64,000 nucleotides of DNA from Hydrogenedens sp964549105 (GTDB taxonomy: Bacteria; Hydrogenedentota; Hydrogenedentia; Hydrogenedentales; Hydrogenedentaceae): positions 40,377 through 104,376 of the forward strand of contig CAZJTZ010000011.1 in NCBI GenBank assembly GCA_964549105.1, read 5' to 3'. This document shows positions 17,297 through 27,048 of this stretch, piece after piece; the first letter of the stretch is position 1, and the number at the start of each line of letters is the position of its first letter. The translations under genes and the position numbers were made by a program. A model generated the notes under the pieces. It searched no databases, was not told where the DNA came from, and worked only from the letters and a program-made list of their open reading frames with translations.

Positions 17297-20098
17297 AATA
17301 TTAAACTCAATGGCTAATGTAATAATTTTCTTCGGCTTGACAGATATTTTTACTTCTTGCGTGTTCGAAGATAGTTTTTCTAAAGGTTCTTCATTCAAAT
17401 TAGTTAGCCATATTTCTTTTGCAAGAAAACCTAACTTTAAGGTGCTTAAAACCTTATTCTCAGACGGATTGTAAAGCCTCATAATTAAAACATTATCTTT
17501 ATCTTCGGCTATCTTTAAGGATGTAATTTGCAAAGAGTCTCCTTCCATTTCTATAAAACTTTTGGAAAGAGGTAAATTGCCACCCTTTACAGGTCCTGCT
17601 TGAACAGGCTCAATATTTACATTAAATTCTTCTGCTTCTTGAAGAGTTCCCTTTTCCCATGTTCCTGCATGGGGATAGATAGCATAGGAAAATTCGTGTT
17701 CGCCAGGGCATTGTGAAAGTTCCATCTCGGGATAAACATCCCATCTACCAAAAATAGGGGCGTTTCTGAAGGTGAAGGCACGGAATAATGTAATTGCCAG
17801 AGGACGAGCAGGTTCATCCATTACTTCATATTCGCGAAGTCCACAATTATTTAATATGGTTATCCCAATATCATTATCAGATATATCTACAAACCTGTGC
17901 ATGGGATGTTGTGGGTTTGGCTTCCCATAATAAGGACTGTCAGGCTCGATATGTATGGGTCTATTAACCACATCAAAGGCTACTTCTGCAAAACTGTGGG
18001 TTGCTTTTTCTATACCCGTAGGAAAGATAACCCGTAAGCGATGATTTTTTGCATTGTTCATTAGTTTTGTTTTTATTTCTAAACGCTGACTCCCTTTTCT
18101 TAATGTAAAATAACTTGAAATGTTTAACGGAACTTTTTCCGTTCTTCTTCGTGTATGATTTTTTTCTGCTTCTCTATCCAATTCTGTAATATCCCTTTCT
18201 AACCCAATAGGAACCATCAGGGTATAATCAACCCGAACACGAGCCAATAAGGGGCTGTTTTCTTCTACTATCAGGTTAGCAGGAACGCCATAAGAATAGA
18301 TAGTCTCATTCTCATCAGGTTCTATATGTATCCATGAATGCCCTGTTTCACCAGTATCCTCAAAATAATGGAGGTTATAAAATTTCTGTCCTGTTTTCTT
18401 GTGTATAAGGTCAAATGTTCCATCAGGATTAAAGGAGATTTTAAGAAATTCGTTTTCTAATGTGAATGGGGACTTATAAATATTTTTTCCAGTCAGAACG
18501 GGCAGATTGTTAGCAGGTTTAATATAGAATGTTTTATAACCCAGGGCAGGAATGTTGTCTACCTTTACATCGGTTAAGTATCGTTTTGACCTTAATTCTA
18601 TAGATATATCCTGTAGATTTCTTACAAGAGTTCCTGTTTCAAATTGTTGTTTAATTTGCATTTCACACGGTATATTCGTATCGGGGTCAATAATTTGAAA
18701 GTCCTCATAACCCATACCGTCTGGTAAATCTATATAAACGGACAGGACTTCGCTTCTCTTGAATGGACCTGGATTAAAAACAACAAATACACTTTCTTTG
18801 GGTGATATCTCTGAGAAGTTAATTCTTGAGTAAATATTTTGCAAAGCACGCCGCATTAATCCCTCACTTATAATAGAAACCTGTTCCGCCCGGGCAATAG
18901 CATCCTTTTCCATTTGTTCTATGCCACCACCAGTAATAGTATCGTGGGGATGATTTTGTAATAGTAGTTTCCATGCCCTATTTAAGGCTTGCCTAAAATA
19001 TTCTTTACCTAATATGTTTGATAAAGCACACCAAGGCTCTGCTCCTCTTTGCAATGACATCTCTGCTTGATGATTTGCTTTTTTTACGCGAACTCGTGCA
19101 CTAATCACATCTCCCATTAGGTGCGTCCACTTTCCTGTAGCACCGGGGTCCCGACTTTCCCCATGAATTACAGTAGGATTTTTTACAAGGGGTTTAATCG
19201 CATTCATAAATTCTTCTAAATTTGACATGCGAATCTCATGCTCGGGTAATAGCTCCTGACATAACTTGACAATTTCGGCTTCTTTTTCATCAGGAGCAGA
19301 ACTATCAAAACCTTCCATACAACAGATATGAGATGTAGAGAAGTGTTGAGATTCATCATGCACTAATTTTTCAAGTTGTTTTTTTATAGGCTCAAGATTC
19401 CACATTTTATTAGATGGGTCTGTGATGTAATAATGAGCCCGGGGTCTTGCTGAAGAAGCGAGTCGGAAAGGACCTGCACCTCTGTCCCAATTATAAAAAG
19501 CATATACATCGTCAGAGCCATACCTCAATACTCGATAGACATAGATGTAATAACTAAAGCGGCTCAAACAACCGAAACGCATTCCCAACAATTTTGAGCC
19601 ATCGGGACCTTCAAAGATAAACTCACTTTTGGGGGTATTGATACCACGATAGAATATAATTGTGTCAATCCCAAAACCGTTATAAATTTGTGGCATTTGA
19701 GAGGTTTGACCATAACTAAAAGGAGTATATCCCACTTTTGAAACTTTGCCAAACGATTGTGCAACGCGGTGCCCTATCAATAAATTACGAACTAAAGATT
19801 CGCCATTTACAATAAATTCTTCTGGTAAAGAATACCAGGGACCAATAATTAGTTTTCCAGTCTTAACAAGATTTTCGATTTCTTCCCTTTTCTCTGGTCT
19901 CAATTCGAGATAATCTTCAAGGCATACCGTCTGTGAATCCAATGTGAACGAATGGAAATCTGGCTCTTTGTTAAGTATGTCAATTAATTGGTCCATAAAC
20001 TCGACCAATAAAAGACGAGTTTCTTCAAAAGGATAGACCCATTCCCGGTCCCAATGAGTATTTACTACAACATGGATTATCTTTTTTTCTTTATTCAT
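17291..20098 (-). CDS. GH38-family glycosidase-like protein lacking the catalytic Asp
   Basis: 935 residues with clear GH38 architecture: NTHWDREW near the N-terminus (His15, Asp17), a central HPHDTITGGG that keeps the other zinc-ligand His, and a long beta-sandwich C-terminal half. The nucleophile motif, normally P-D-S-F-G-H/Q before SQMPQI, here reads TPFSYGQTSQMPQI. The Asp is replaced by Phe127 (codon TTT at 19720-19718), and this Asp is normally also a zinc ligand. Either the protein is a non-catalytic or altered-mechanism homologue, or another residue substitutes. No signal peptide. The other GH38 protein in this window keeps the Asp. Confidence 0.88.
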   Translation of the reverse strand: MNKEKKIIHVVVNTHWDREWVYPFEETRLLLVEFMDQLIDILNKEPDFHSFTLDSQTVCLEDYLELRPEKREEIENLVKTGKLIIGPWYSLPEEFIVNGESLVRNLLIGHRVAQSFGKVSKVGYTPFSYGQTSQMPQIYNGFGIDTIIFYRGINTPKSEFIFEGPDGSKLLGMRFGCLSRFSYYIYVYRVLRYGSDDVYAFYNWDRGAGPFRLASSARPRAHYYITDPSNKMWNLEPIKKQLEKLVHDESQHFSTSHICCMEGFDSSAPDEKEAEIVKLCQELLPEHEIRMSNLEEFMNAIKPLVKNPTVIHGESRDPGATGKWTHLMGDVISARVRVKKANHQAEMSLQRGAEPWCALSNILGKEYFRQALNRAWKLLLQNHPHDTITGGGIEQMEKDAIARAEQVSIISEGLMRRALQNIYSRINFSEISPKESVFVVFNPGPFKRSEVLSVYIDLPDGMGYEDFQIIDPDTNIPCEMQIKQQFETGTLVRNLQDISIELRSKRYLTDVKVDNIPALGYKTFYIKPANNLPVLTGKNIYKSPFTLENEFLKISFNPDGTFDLIHKKTGQKFYNLHYFEDTGETGHSWIHIEPDENETIYSYGVPANLIVEENSPLLARVRVDYTLMVPIGLERDITELDREAEKNHTRRRTEKVPLNISSYFTLRKGSQRLEIKTKLMNNAKNHRLRVIFPTGIEKATHSFAEVAFDVVNRPIHIEPDSPYYGKPNPQHPMHRFVDISDNDIGITILNNCGLREYEVMDEPARPLAITLFRAFTFRNAPIFGRWDVYPEMELSQCPGEHEFSYAIYPHAGTWEKGTLQEAEEFNVNIEPVQAGPVKGGNLPLSKSFIEMEGDSLQITSLKIAEDKDNVLIMRLYNPSENKVLSTLKLGFLAKEIWLTNLNEEPLEKLSSNTQEVKISVKPKKIITLAIEFNIL

Positions 20099-20179
20099 GG
20101 TGATATAAACCTCTATAGAAAGAAATTAGGTTTAAAGATATATTAGAGCAGAGAGTAATTTATAATTTGTTATAAATTT

Positions 20180-21034
20180 TTATTTTTGTTCGACTGGATT
20201 ACTTGTGCCTTTTGTTTCATCATTCCCTTGCGGTTTAGTTTCTAAACTGGGAGTAGATTCTTTAGATGTTTCCTTTGTTGCTCCTTGCTGATTAGATTCC
20301 CCTTCTTCTCCAGGAGTCTGAGCTTCTTCCTTTTTCTCCTCCGGGAACAATTCTGGGTGTTCACTCTTTATTTTTTCAAGGGCACTTTTTGCCTTGTTCG
20401 CAACAGATGAATCTGGAAATTCTTCCTGCTGTTTTTTATATGCTTCAATGGCACCCTGCAAATCATTTTTGGCTTCTAATACACGACCGATATTGAAAGA
20501 CTGTCTTTTGGCTATAAAAGAGTTACCCCATTTTTCTTTTATCTCTTTGTAGATATTAATAGCGGAATCATAATTTTTACGGAGTTCTTCTAAATACCCT
20601 AATCCTTCACGCGAATTGGGAACCCATTCGGACTGGGGGTATTTTTCATAGAGTTTTTTCCAGACCGTTTCGGCTTCATCTACTTTTCCTAATGTGAATG
20701 CAGTTTCAGCATAGACATATAATATTTCAGGGGTCAAGGGTGACTCTATATCCATTAAAGGTTTCAAGGCGTCTAATCGCTCCTGCAAATCTTCTTTCAG
20801 AATTGCGTTTGCATAACGGGTCATTATATCTTTTGTTTTTGAACCTCTATAAGAGCCGTAAGAAAGTCCCACTATCACACACAAAAGGATAAAGACCACT
20901 GAAAAAATGTATAGATACATATTTTCTTTAATATGGTTCCACCAAAGAAATATTTGATTTTTAGTAGAATCATCCCTTTGGGGCATAAGGTCTTTTACTT
21001 CTGTCTTTCTTTTTTTCTGTCTACGAATTGGCAT
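20180..21034 (-). CDS. Membrane-anchored TPR protein
   Basis: 284 residues. A basic N-terminus, one transmembrane helix (about 41-58), then tetratricopeptide-like helical repeats to about residue 220 (for example VDEAETVWKKLYEKYPQSEW and LQGAIEAYKKQQEEFPDSS). The last 65 residues are a disordered Glu/Thr/Pro/Gln-rich tail. Topology is type II with the TPRs outside the cytoplasm, resembling YfgM-type or envelope-assembly scaffolds. A GAGGAG ribosome site lies 9 bases before the ATG. It sits 80 bp upstream of the GH38-like gene. Confidence 0.75.
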   Translation of the reverse strand: MPIRRQKKRKTEVKDLMPQRDDSTKNQIFLWWNHIKENMYLYIFSVVFILLCVIVGLSYGSYRGSKTKDIMTRYANAILKEDLQERLDALKPLMDIESPLTPEILYVYAETAFTLGKVDEAETVWKKLYEKYPQSEWVPNSREGLGYLEELRKNYDSAINIYKEIKEKWGNSFIAKRQSFNIGRVLEAKNDLQGAIEAYKKQQEEFPDSSVANKAKSALEKIKSEHPELFPEEKKEEAQTPGEEGESNQQGATKETSKESTPSLETKPQGNDETKGTSNPVEQK

Positions 21035-21110
21035 AGATAAAAAACTCCTCTGGTTTTTTGTTACTCGTCAAGTTAAGAATTATAATGATTAATGAACGAT
21101 AAGAACAAAA

Positions 21111-21620
21111 TTACAAAAGTGGACTCCAGGATATAATCTTCCAGCCATCAGTTTCTTTTTGTAATGTAATGATTACTCGTCCTTGAAGATTTACCGGAAT
21201 ACCTTTAACGGGGTCATAAGGCTCGGCAACAGTCCCAAAGGCATCTAAAACTGATGCTTTATTGCCTTCTATTTTTACCTCCGGAGTCGTTCTTGTAATT
21301 CTAATAACTCTATAATCTCTAACAATGCTTTGTAAATATTCTCTTATATCGTTATATTTACGATTTTGTTCGTCTCGATATTCCATCGAAACAGAATCCA
21401 TAACTTTCTTAATCTGCTTTCTCTCCATCCACTTTTCTACAGAATCAAGAAGTGCAACAATTTTCTCTTCTTCAGTAGAAGCCTTCTTTTCAAAAAATGG
21501 AATATCCATTTTTTGTACTGTATTACATGAAAATAATAATTGAGATGAATCAATTATCAAAACACAAACAAAAAATTTTATCAGTAATTTTTTACAATTT
21601 ATTTGCCTATTAAAATTCAT
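21111..21620 (-). CDS. Lipoprotein with NTF2/SnoaL-like domain
   Basis: About 169 residues from the ATG at 21620; a GTG two codons upstream is also possible, and neither has a good ribosome site. A hydrophobic signal ends in a LLFSC lipobox. The mature part has a helical region with an EEKIVALLDSVEKWMERK start and a C-terminal sheet ending GWKIISWSPL, the typical last strand of SnoaL/NTF2-like domains. Substrate unknown. Its start lies within 12 bp of the end of another lipoprotein gene, so the two are probably coexpressed. Confidence 0.65.
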   Translation of the reverse strand: MNFNRQINCKKLLIKFFVCVLIIDSSQLLFSCNTVQKMDIPFFEKKASTEEEKIVALLDSVEKWMERKQIKKVMDSVSMEYRDEQNRKYNDIREYLQSIVRDYRVIRITRTTPEVKIEGNKASVLDAFGTVAEPYDPVKGIPVNLQGRVIITLQKETDGWKIISWSPLL

Positions 21621-21631
21621 GTGCACACAAT

Positions 21632-22132
21632 TTATTCAGGAGGAGTTAGGGTTAGAATCAACCGTTTGGGTTTACCAAGTCCCTGGGGTTGAATATTGAC
21701 CTGTAATCTTTTTCCTTCTTTTGAATAGTTCAATTGCATTCCGTCTCCCTGTATTACATTATCCAATTTCCAACCATATTTTTGACATTCCTTTACATAA
21801 AATTGGGCAACATCATTTATATCGGCACGGATAGAATAAACCATTCTTCCTACTTGTAATGAACCCGATTCGTAAACATAAGAACGGTCAAAATCTTCCT
21901 TCACCTTATCAGGTAAAGGAACATCTTTAAATCTTTGTTGACCGGGAACAAGGCTCGTTCCTGTCTCTGTAATTCCATTTGTGGATGCTGACTTTGTTTC
22001 ATCCAATAATTCCACAGGTGGCTGTTCTTTTTTTTTATCCCATGGCATAGAGCCACACCCTATAGACATCAATAAAAAAGAAAGAATCATTATACTAATG
22101 GCTACTGAAAAATATTTTTTTGTCCTATTCAT
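21632..22132 (-). CDS. Lipoprotein of unknown function
   Basis: About 166 residues. I chose the second ATG (22132) because the AGGAGG lies 8 bases before it; the ATG at 22138 would sit only 2 bases away. Signal peptide with lipobox SIGC, then a Thr/Glu/Pro-rich linker and a C-terminal domain with the FYVKECQKYGWKLDN signature. Similar FYxxxMxxxGW domains occur in many uncharacterised envelope lipoproteins. No enzymatic motif. Confidence 0.65.
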   Translation of the reverse strand: MNRTKKYFSVAISIMILSFLLMSIGCGSMPWDKKKEQPPVELLDETKSASTNGITETGTSLVPGQQRFKDVPLPDKVKEDFDRSYVYESGSLQVGRMVYSIRADINDVAQFYVKECQKYGWKLDNVIQGDGMQLNYSKEGKRLQVNIQPQGLGKPKRLILTLTPPE

Positions 22133-22209
22133 TATCATAACCTCCTAAGTTTATATTTACACAGATTTTAATAAAGCATATAAAAGTAAAGGGGAAATAA
22201 TCAAACTAA

Positions 22210-22512
22210 TTACTGTCCATTTACATTAATTGTTGGGGGTCCTTCTTTTCCTGCCGTTCTTTCATAATAACCTTTTCCAGAACGGACATATTTGGTAAAC
22301 CCTTTTTCTGCAATATTTTTATCACTTAACATTTGTTTTGTCATTCGGTCATTTGCCCAACCTGCAATGTGTGCAGGTTTATAAATACGAATTACTTTTT
22401 CACCTGTCTCTGGATGATGTGTTAGAGGAGGCTCATCTGCCTTCTGAAATACCTCAAATATTTCACCTTCACTACCGTCTTTGTGAATTACTTGATAAGT
22501 GTATAGCGGCAT
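22210..22512 (-). CDS. FmdB-like small protein without zinc-ribbon cysteines
   Basis: 100 residues starting MPLYTYQVIHKDGSE, which follows the FmdB-family pattern (MPxYEYxCxxCGxxFE...CPxCG). All four Cys positions are replaced, for example by His/Lys and by the HHPETGEKV stretch, so no zinc ribbon can form. The C-terminus is Gly/Tyr-rich (RSGKGYYERTAGKEG). FmdB-like proteins are small regulators of uncertain role. AAGGAGG lies 7 bases before the ATG. Expression with leuCD (32 bp upstream) is likely. Confidence 0.65.
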   Translation of the reverse strand: MPLYTYQVIHKDGSEGEIFEVFQKADEPPLTHHPETGEKVIRIYKPAHIAGWANDRMTKQMLSDKNIAEKGFTKYVRSGKGYYERTAGKEGPPTINVNGQ

Positions 22513-22543
22513 TTCTTTACCTCCTTAAATCTATAACAATTGT

Positions 22544-23143
22544 TCAAAGTTTTAAAGGATGACTTTCTTCAAATTTGTCTATCATCTCTTCGTATCTCAG
22601 AGTAAGACCAATTTGGTCCCATCCATTTAATAAACGCTCTTTTAAAAACGAATGGATGTCAAATCTAATTATTTCATTGTTAGGTTTCGTTATCGTTTGA
22701 TTTTCTAAATTTACTTCCAGCATATAGTTTTCGTGGGCACGAACTTCATTAAAAAGTTGGTCAATTGTTTCAGTAGGAAGCGTTATAGGCAGTATTCCGT
22801 TGTTGAAGCAATTATTGTAAAAAATATCTGCATAAGAAACTGCCAGAATACAGCGGAAACCATAATCTTTCAAAGCCCAGGGTGCATGCTCTCGTGACGA
22901 ACCACAACCAAAATTATCACGGGTTAATAAAATCGTCGCTCCTTTATATCGCGGAGCGTTCAGTTCAAATTGAGGATTAGGTGTTTTGCCATCACCAAGA
23001 TAACGCCAATCGTAAAACAGGACATCTTCGTATCCTGTTCTTTGTATCCTTTTCAAAAATTGTTTTGGAATAATCTGGTCTGTATCTACATTCCTTGCAT
23101 CTAATGGTGCTACAATTCCTTTTAATACATTAAATTTTTCCAC
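22544..23143 (-). CDS. leuD: 3-isopropylmalate dehydratase small subunit
   Basis: 199 residues from a GTG start (23143) preceded by AAGGAG. Contains the swivelling aconitase domain with DARNVDTDQIIPKQFL and the LTRDNFGCGSSREHAPWAL motif, diagnostic of LeuD. Length is that of the bacterial leucine-pathway subunit, longer than the archaeal-type homologue. With LeuC it isomerises 2- to 3-isopropylmalate. leuC ends 15 bp before. Confidence 0.96.
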   Translation of the reverse strand: MEKFNVLKGIVAPLDARNVDTDQIIPKQFLKRIQRTGYEDVLFYDWRYLGDGKTPNPQFELNAPRYKGATILLTRDNFGCGSSREHAPWALKDYGFRCILAVSYADIFYNNCFNNGILPITLPTETIDQLFNEVRAHENYMLEVNLENQTITKPNNEIIRFDIHSFLKERLLNGWDQIGLTLRYEEMIDKFEESHPLKL

Positions 23144-23158
23144 TTGTCCTTACTCCTT

Positions 23159-24571
23159 CTATTCATTAAATTTCCATTTTCTAACATCTGTAAAATGTCC
23201 CATAATAGCACATGCGGCTGCCATTGCAGGACTAACAAGATGTGTCCTTCCACCCTTGCCCTGACGACCCTCAAAATTGCGGTTTGAGGTGGAAGCACAT
23301 CGTTCTCCCGGATTTAATCGGTCATCATTCATTGCAAGACACATGGAACAACCCGGTTCTCTCCATTCAAAACCGGATTCTATAAAGATTTGATGTAAGC
23401 CTTCTTGCTCTGCTTGTTTTTTTACAAGCATAGAACCGGGAACGATAAGTGCCTGTTTTATTCTATTATTGACTTTATAACCCTTCATAACCTTTGCCGC
23501 TTCGCGTAAATCTTCTAATCGCCCATTGGTACAGGAGCCGATAAAGATTTTGTCAACCTCTATGGATTCAATGGGCATTCCTTCTTTTAGTCCCATATAG
23601 TCTAAAGCCTTCTTCACGGCATTTCTACGAGTTGTGTCTACAATTTCATTTAACACAGGCACTTTCCCTGTAATGGGAGCCACCATCTCGGGAGAGGTAC
23701 CCCATGTAACCTGAGGTTCTACTTCGTCAGCGTTAATGGTAATAGTGCAGTCGTAAGAACAGCCTGGCTCAGACGCCCAGGACAACCAGAGTTGGGTCTG
23801 TTCGTCCTGTGGTATATTTTTTGGAATGTAAGGTCTCCCTAATAGATAATTCACAGTTTTCTCGTCAGGTGAAATTAATCCTGCACGAGCACCTGCTTCA
23901 ATGGTCATGTTGCAAAGCGTCATACGCCCTTCTACGGAAAGGCTTTTTACAACATCTCCTGTATATTCTATTACATAACCCGTTCCACCACCTGTGCCAA
24001 TTTTTCCAATAATGTGTAATACAATATCTTTTGCAGTTACACCCAAGGGTAGTTTGCCTTCAATACGAATTTCCATTGTTTTTGATTTTCTTTGCAATAG
24101 TGTTTGTGTGGCAAGGACATGTTCCACTTCACTCGTTCCGATTCCGAAGGCTAATGCTCCTAATGCACCGTGAGTTGAAGTATGAGAATCACCACAAACA
24201 ATAGTCATTCCGGGCTGGGTCAATCCCAATTCAGGTCCGACGACATGGACAATCCCATTCCTCGGGTCATTCATATCAAAACATTGTATCCCAAATTCTT
24301 CACAATTCTTTTTTAGTGTTTCTATTTGTAATGCAGATAGTGGGTCTGAAATAGGTTTGTCTCTATTAACTGTCGGGATATTATGGTCCATGGTTGCAAA
24401 TGTTAAATCAGGCCTACGTACTTTCCTCCCAGATATTCTAAGTCCTTCAAAGGCTTGCGGAGAAGTAACCTCATGGACATAGTGTCTATCTATGTATAAA
24501 ATGGGGTCCTGGTCTTTGGGTTCACAAACTAAATGTGCTGCCCAAATCTTTTCATAAATATTTTTTGACAT
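23159..24571 (-). CDS. leuC: 3-isopropylmalate dehydratase large subunit
   Basis: 470 residues from the ATG at 24571, chosen because AAGGAG lies just before it and because the length then matches LeuC; a 12-codon N-terminal extension is possible but has no ribosome site. Motifs: VCGDSHTSTHGALGALAFGIGTSE, IGSCTNGRLEDLR with the first cluster Cys, and SGFEWREPGCSMC with the other two Cys of the [4Fe-4S] cluster. It is separated from hydE by 130 bp, so probably its own promoter. Confidence 0.96.
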   Translation of the reverse strand: MSKNIYEKIWAAHLVCEPKDQDPILYIDRHYVHEVTSPQAFEGLRISGRKVRRPDLTFATMDHNIPTVNRDKPISDPLSALQIETLKKNCEEFGIQCFDMNDPRNGIVHVVGPELGLTQPGMTIVCGDSHTSTHGALGALAFGIGTSEVEHVLATQTLLQRKSKTMEIRIEGKLPLGVTAKDIVLHIIGKIGTGGGTGYVIEYTGDVVKSLSVEGRMTLCNMTIEAGARAGLISPDEKTVNYLLGRPYIPKNIPQDEQTQLWLSWASEPGCSYDCTITINADEVEPQVTWGTSPEMVAPITGKVPVLNEIVDTTRRNAVKKALDYMGLKEGMPIESIEVDKIFIGSCTNGRLEDLREAAKVMKGYKVNNRIKQALIVPGSMLVKKQAEQEGLHQIFIESGFEWREPGCSMCLAMNDDRLNPGERCASTSNRNFEGRQGKGGRTHLVSPAMAAACAIMGHFTDVRKWKFNE

Positions 24572-24701
24572 AATTACTCCTTTCTTTATATATAAATATA
24601 ATCCCATTAAACTTTGATTTATTTCTTATAAAAGGGGAATATTATTATACCAAAAAATATTATTTGAATGCTTTTGGGGACAAATTATTGGAACAAAACA
24701 T

Positions 24702-25745
24702 TCAGACTTTTCTGTGGCTGCCTTTTCCTTTGCCCGGAATTCTACCTGCCTCTTTTATGGTATTTAGAATATTCTGGTGTATGATTTCTGGGTTGTCGTC
24801 TGCGGATGATTTACCAGGATAAAGTTCATACAGTTTTTTATATTTTGGAGGTGTGATATTAGGCATAATTACATTCGCACCTCGTTGCAAACCCAGAATT
24901 CGCCCTTTGCTGGCATTTACAGTTGCAAGTGCAGTAGTAGCAGGGATATTTGTGTCTGGACATTCAATTCTTGTTAACGCAAGGACCTTGTAAGTCATTA
25001 ACTCTGTGTTTGGAACAAACTTTTCTTTGTCTAATTTATAACTGTCTAAGAATTCTCTGCCTAAAGGTGTATCTGGATGGGGTATGTAGGGTCCGATACC
25101 TATCATATCGAGGTCTAATTCCTTAAAGAGTAAAATGTCCTGAGCAAGGCTGTCATAAGTCTGATATGGAATTCCAACCATTACGCCACCACCTGCCTCA
25201 TACCCTAATTTTTTTAATGTTATTAATTGGTTAATTCTATACTGAAGTCTTTTCCCATGAGCAGAAGGATGTATTTTTTGAAAAAGGTCTTCGTCAGAGG
25301 TTTCGAATCGAAGCAGGTATCTATCTGCACCTGCCTCTTTCCACAGTTTTAATGTATCTTCATCTTGTTCCCCAACGCTTAAAGTAATTGCTATGTCCGC
25401 TAATTCTCTAATTTTTTGTATCAACCTTACTATTCTTTCTGTTGAAAATACGGGGTCTTCTCCTGATTGCAGAACTATGGTTTTGTATCCATTTTTATTG
25501 GCAAATAAAACACATTCTAAAATTTCTTCTTCTGTCATCCGATAACGAACTAAATTTTTATTCTGTATGCTAATGCCACAATAAAGGCAATTGCGAGCAC
25601 AATAATTAGAAATCTCGATAAGAGCCCTTAGATGGACTTCATCTCCTACGAATTGTTTTCGAGTAGAGTCTGCTTCCTTCCAGAGGTATTCCAATTTATT
25701 TTCGTCTGTTTCTTTTAGCCAATATAAGATTTCTTGCCTATCCAT
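24702..25745 (-). CDS. hydE: [FeFe] hydrogenase maturase HydE (radical SAM)
   Basis: 347 residues. The radical-SAM cluster is Cys49/53/56 in CARNCLYCG, followed by the YRMTEEEI and VLQSGEDP segments and the ITPPKYKKLYELYPGK C-terminal region typical of HydE/PylB-like enzymes. HydE supplies an iron-cysteine-derived intermediate for the [2Fe] subcluster. It is last in the hydG-aspA-hydF-hydE row, 22 bp after hydF, with no clear ribosome site before its ATG, so translation may depend on hydF. Confidence 0.95.
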   Translation of the reverse strand: MDRQEILYWLKETDENKLEYLWKEADSTRKQFVGDEVHLRALIEISNYCARNCLYCGISIQNKNLVRYRMTEEEILECVLFANKNGYKTIVLQSGEDPVFSTERIVRLIQKIRELADIAITLSVGEQDEDTLKLWKEAGADRYLLRFETSDEDLFQKIHPSAHGKRLQYRINQLITLKKLGYEAGGGVMVGIPYQTYDSLAQDILLFKELDLDMIGIGPYIPHPDTPLGREFLDSYKLDKEKFVPNTELMTYKVLALTRIECPDTNIPATTALATVNASKGRILGLQRGANVIMPNITPPKYKKLYELYPGKSSADDNPEIIHQNILNTIKEAGRIPGKGKGSHRKV

Positions 25746-25767
25746 TTGTATTGTTATTTGTATGTAT

Positions 25768-27018
25768 TTATTGGTTTATATTGTTATTAATTGCTTTTTG
25801 CCTATAAACTTCCAATGCAGCAGGGAAAGGTTCTAATGCTCTATCCAGAATGCCTAACGAGTAGGCAATGGTTAAACCATAGTTACTAATAGGAACACCC
25901 TGCTGTTTACAGTGCATAATACGGTTTAACATGGCTCTACGGTTTATAGTGCATGCTCCACAGTGGATAACCAATTTATATTTGGTTAAATCTGTATAAA
26001 AATCGTTTCCCTGAACCGTGTCAAATTCTAATTTTCCACCTACATACTGCATTAACCAGCGTGGGATTTTTACCCTTCCAATATCATCGGCAATGGGATG
26101 GTGAGAACATGATTCTGCTATGAGGATTTTATCTCCGGGCTTTAAGGTCTCTATTGCGAGTGTCCCTTCCACCTGAGTAAGCAAATCGCCACGGAAACGA
26201 GAAAACAGTATAGAGAAACTTGTAACCCAGACATTAGGGGGGGTATCTGCTACTACCTTTAAGAAGGCTTGTGAATCGGTCACGACAATTTTAGGGGGAT
26301 TTCTCAGTTGCTGCAGCATTGCCCGAAGTTCTCGTTCTTTCACAACCACACACATAGCGTCGTTGTCAAGTAAGTCGCGAATTGTTTGAACTTGAGGCAT
26401 GATTAACCGTCCTTTGGGTGCTTCTTTATCAATAGGCACTACGAGAACGGCTAACTCACCTGGACCGACTAAATCGCCTAAAATGGTTGGATTATTTATA
26501 AAATCATCAGGGACAGATGAGATGAGTGCATTTTTTAGTTCGTTAATACCCTGTTGTTCTGAGGCTATGGTCTGGACACAAGTAACTTTGTCATTTTTTA
26601 AGTATTGAAGCAGTTCGTCTTTGGGCTTTCCCAAATCCGACTTGTTGAAAACAACTATTATGGGAATATTTCGAGACTTAAATTCTTTGTATAAACTTTC
26701 TTCAAATTCTGTCCAGATACCCGACTCAGTTACTATAATTGCAATATCGGTTCGGTCAAAAATTTGTTGTGTCTTTTGAATTCGTAGTTCACCCAGAGCG
26801 CCGACATCATCAATACCTGCGGTATCAATAAAAAGGACAGGACCGAGGGGAAGGAGTTCCATAGGCTTTTCAACAGGGTCCGTAGTAGTCCCAGCAGATT
26901 CGGAGACAATAGAAACATTTTGCCGTGTAATCGCATTAAGTAGACTGGATTTACCTACATTGCGTCTGCCAAAAAGTCCTATGTGTAAGCGAAAAGATTT
27001 TGGTGAACCTCGATACAT
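25768..27018 (-). CDS. hydF: [FeFe] hydrogenase maturation GTPase HydF
   Basis: 416 residues. N-terminal GTPase domain with the P-loop GRRNVGKSS (residues 17-25) and FNKSD for guanine specificity. A dimerisation domain follows. The C-terminal cluster domain has Cys-His ligands in ESCSHHP and Cys-X2-Cys in HCGACTINRRAM. HydF is the scaffold on which the [2Fe] subcluster is assembled and from which it is delivered to HndD. It lies between aspA (30 bp upstream) and hydE. Confidence 0.96.
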   Translation of the reverse strand: MYRGSPKSFRLHIGLFGRRNVGKSSLLNAITRQNVSIVSESAGTTTDPVEKPMELLPLGPVLFIDTAGIDDVGALGELRIQKTQQIFDRTDIAIIVTESGIWTEFEESLYKEFKSRNIPIIVVFNKSDLGKPKDELLQYLKNDKVTCVQTIASEQQGINELKNALISSVPDDFINNPTILGDLVGPGELAVLVVPIDKEAPKGRLIMPQVQTIRDLLDNDAMCVVVKERELRAMLQQLRNPPKIVVTDSQAFLKVVADTPPNVWVTSFSILFSRFRGDLLTQVEGTLAIETLKPGDKILIAESCSHHPIADDIGRVKIPRWLMQYVGGKLEFDTVQGNDFYTDLTKYKLVIHCGACTINRRAMLNRIMHCKQQGVPISNYGLTIAYSLGILDRALEPFPAALEVYRQKAINNNINQ

Positions 27019-27048
27019 AATTTATGTCTTTCATAAGGGTATATGTTG

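Noticed and set aside
23159..24607. Longer leuC starting at 24607
   Set aside because: The extra 12 residues have no ribosome site, while the ATG at 24571 has AAGGAG and gives the family length.
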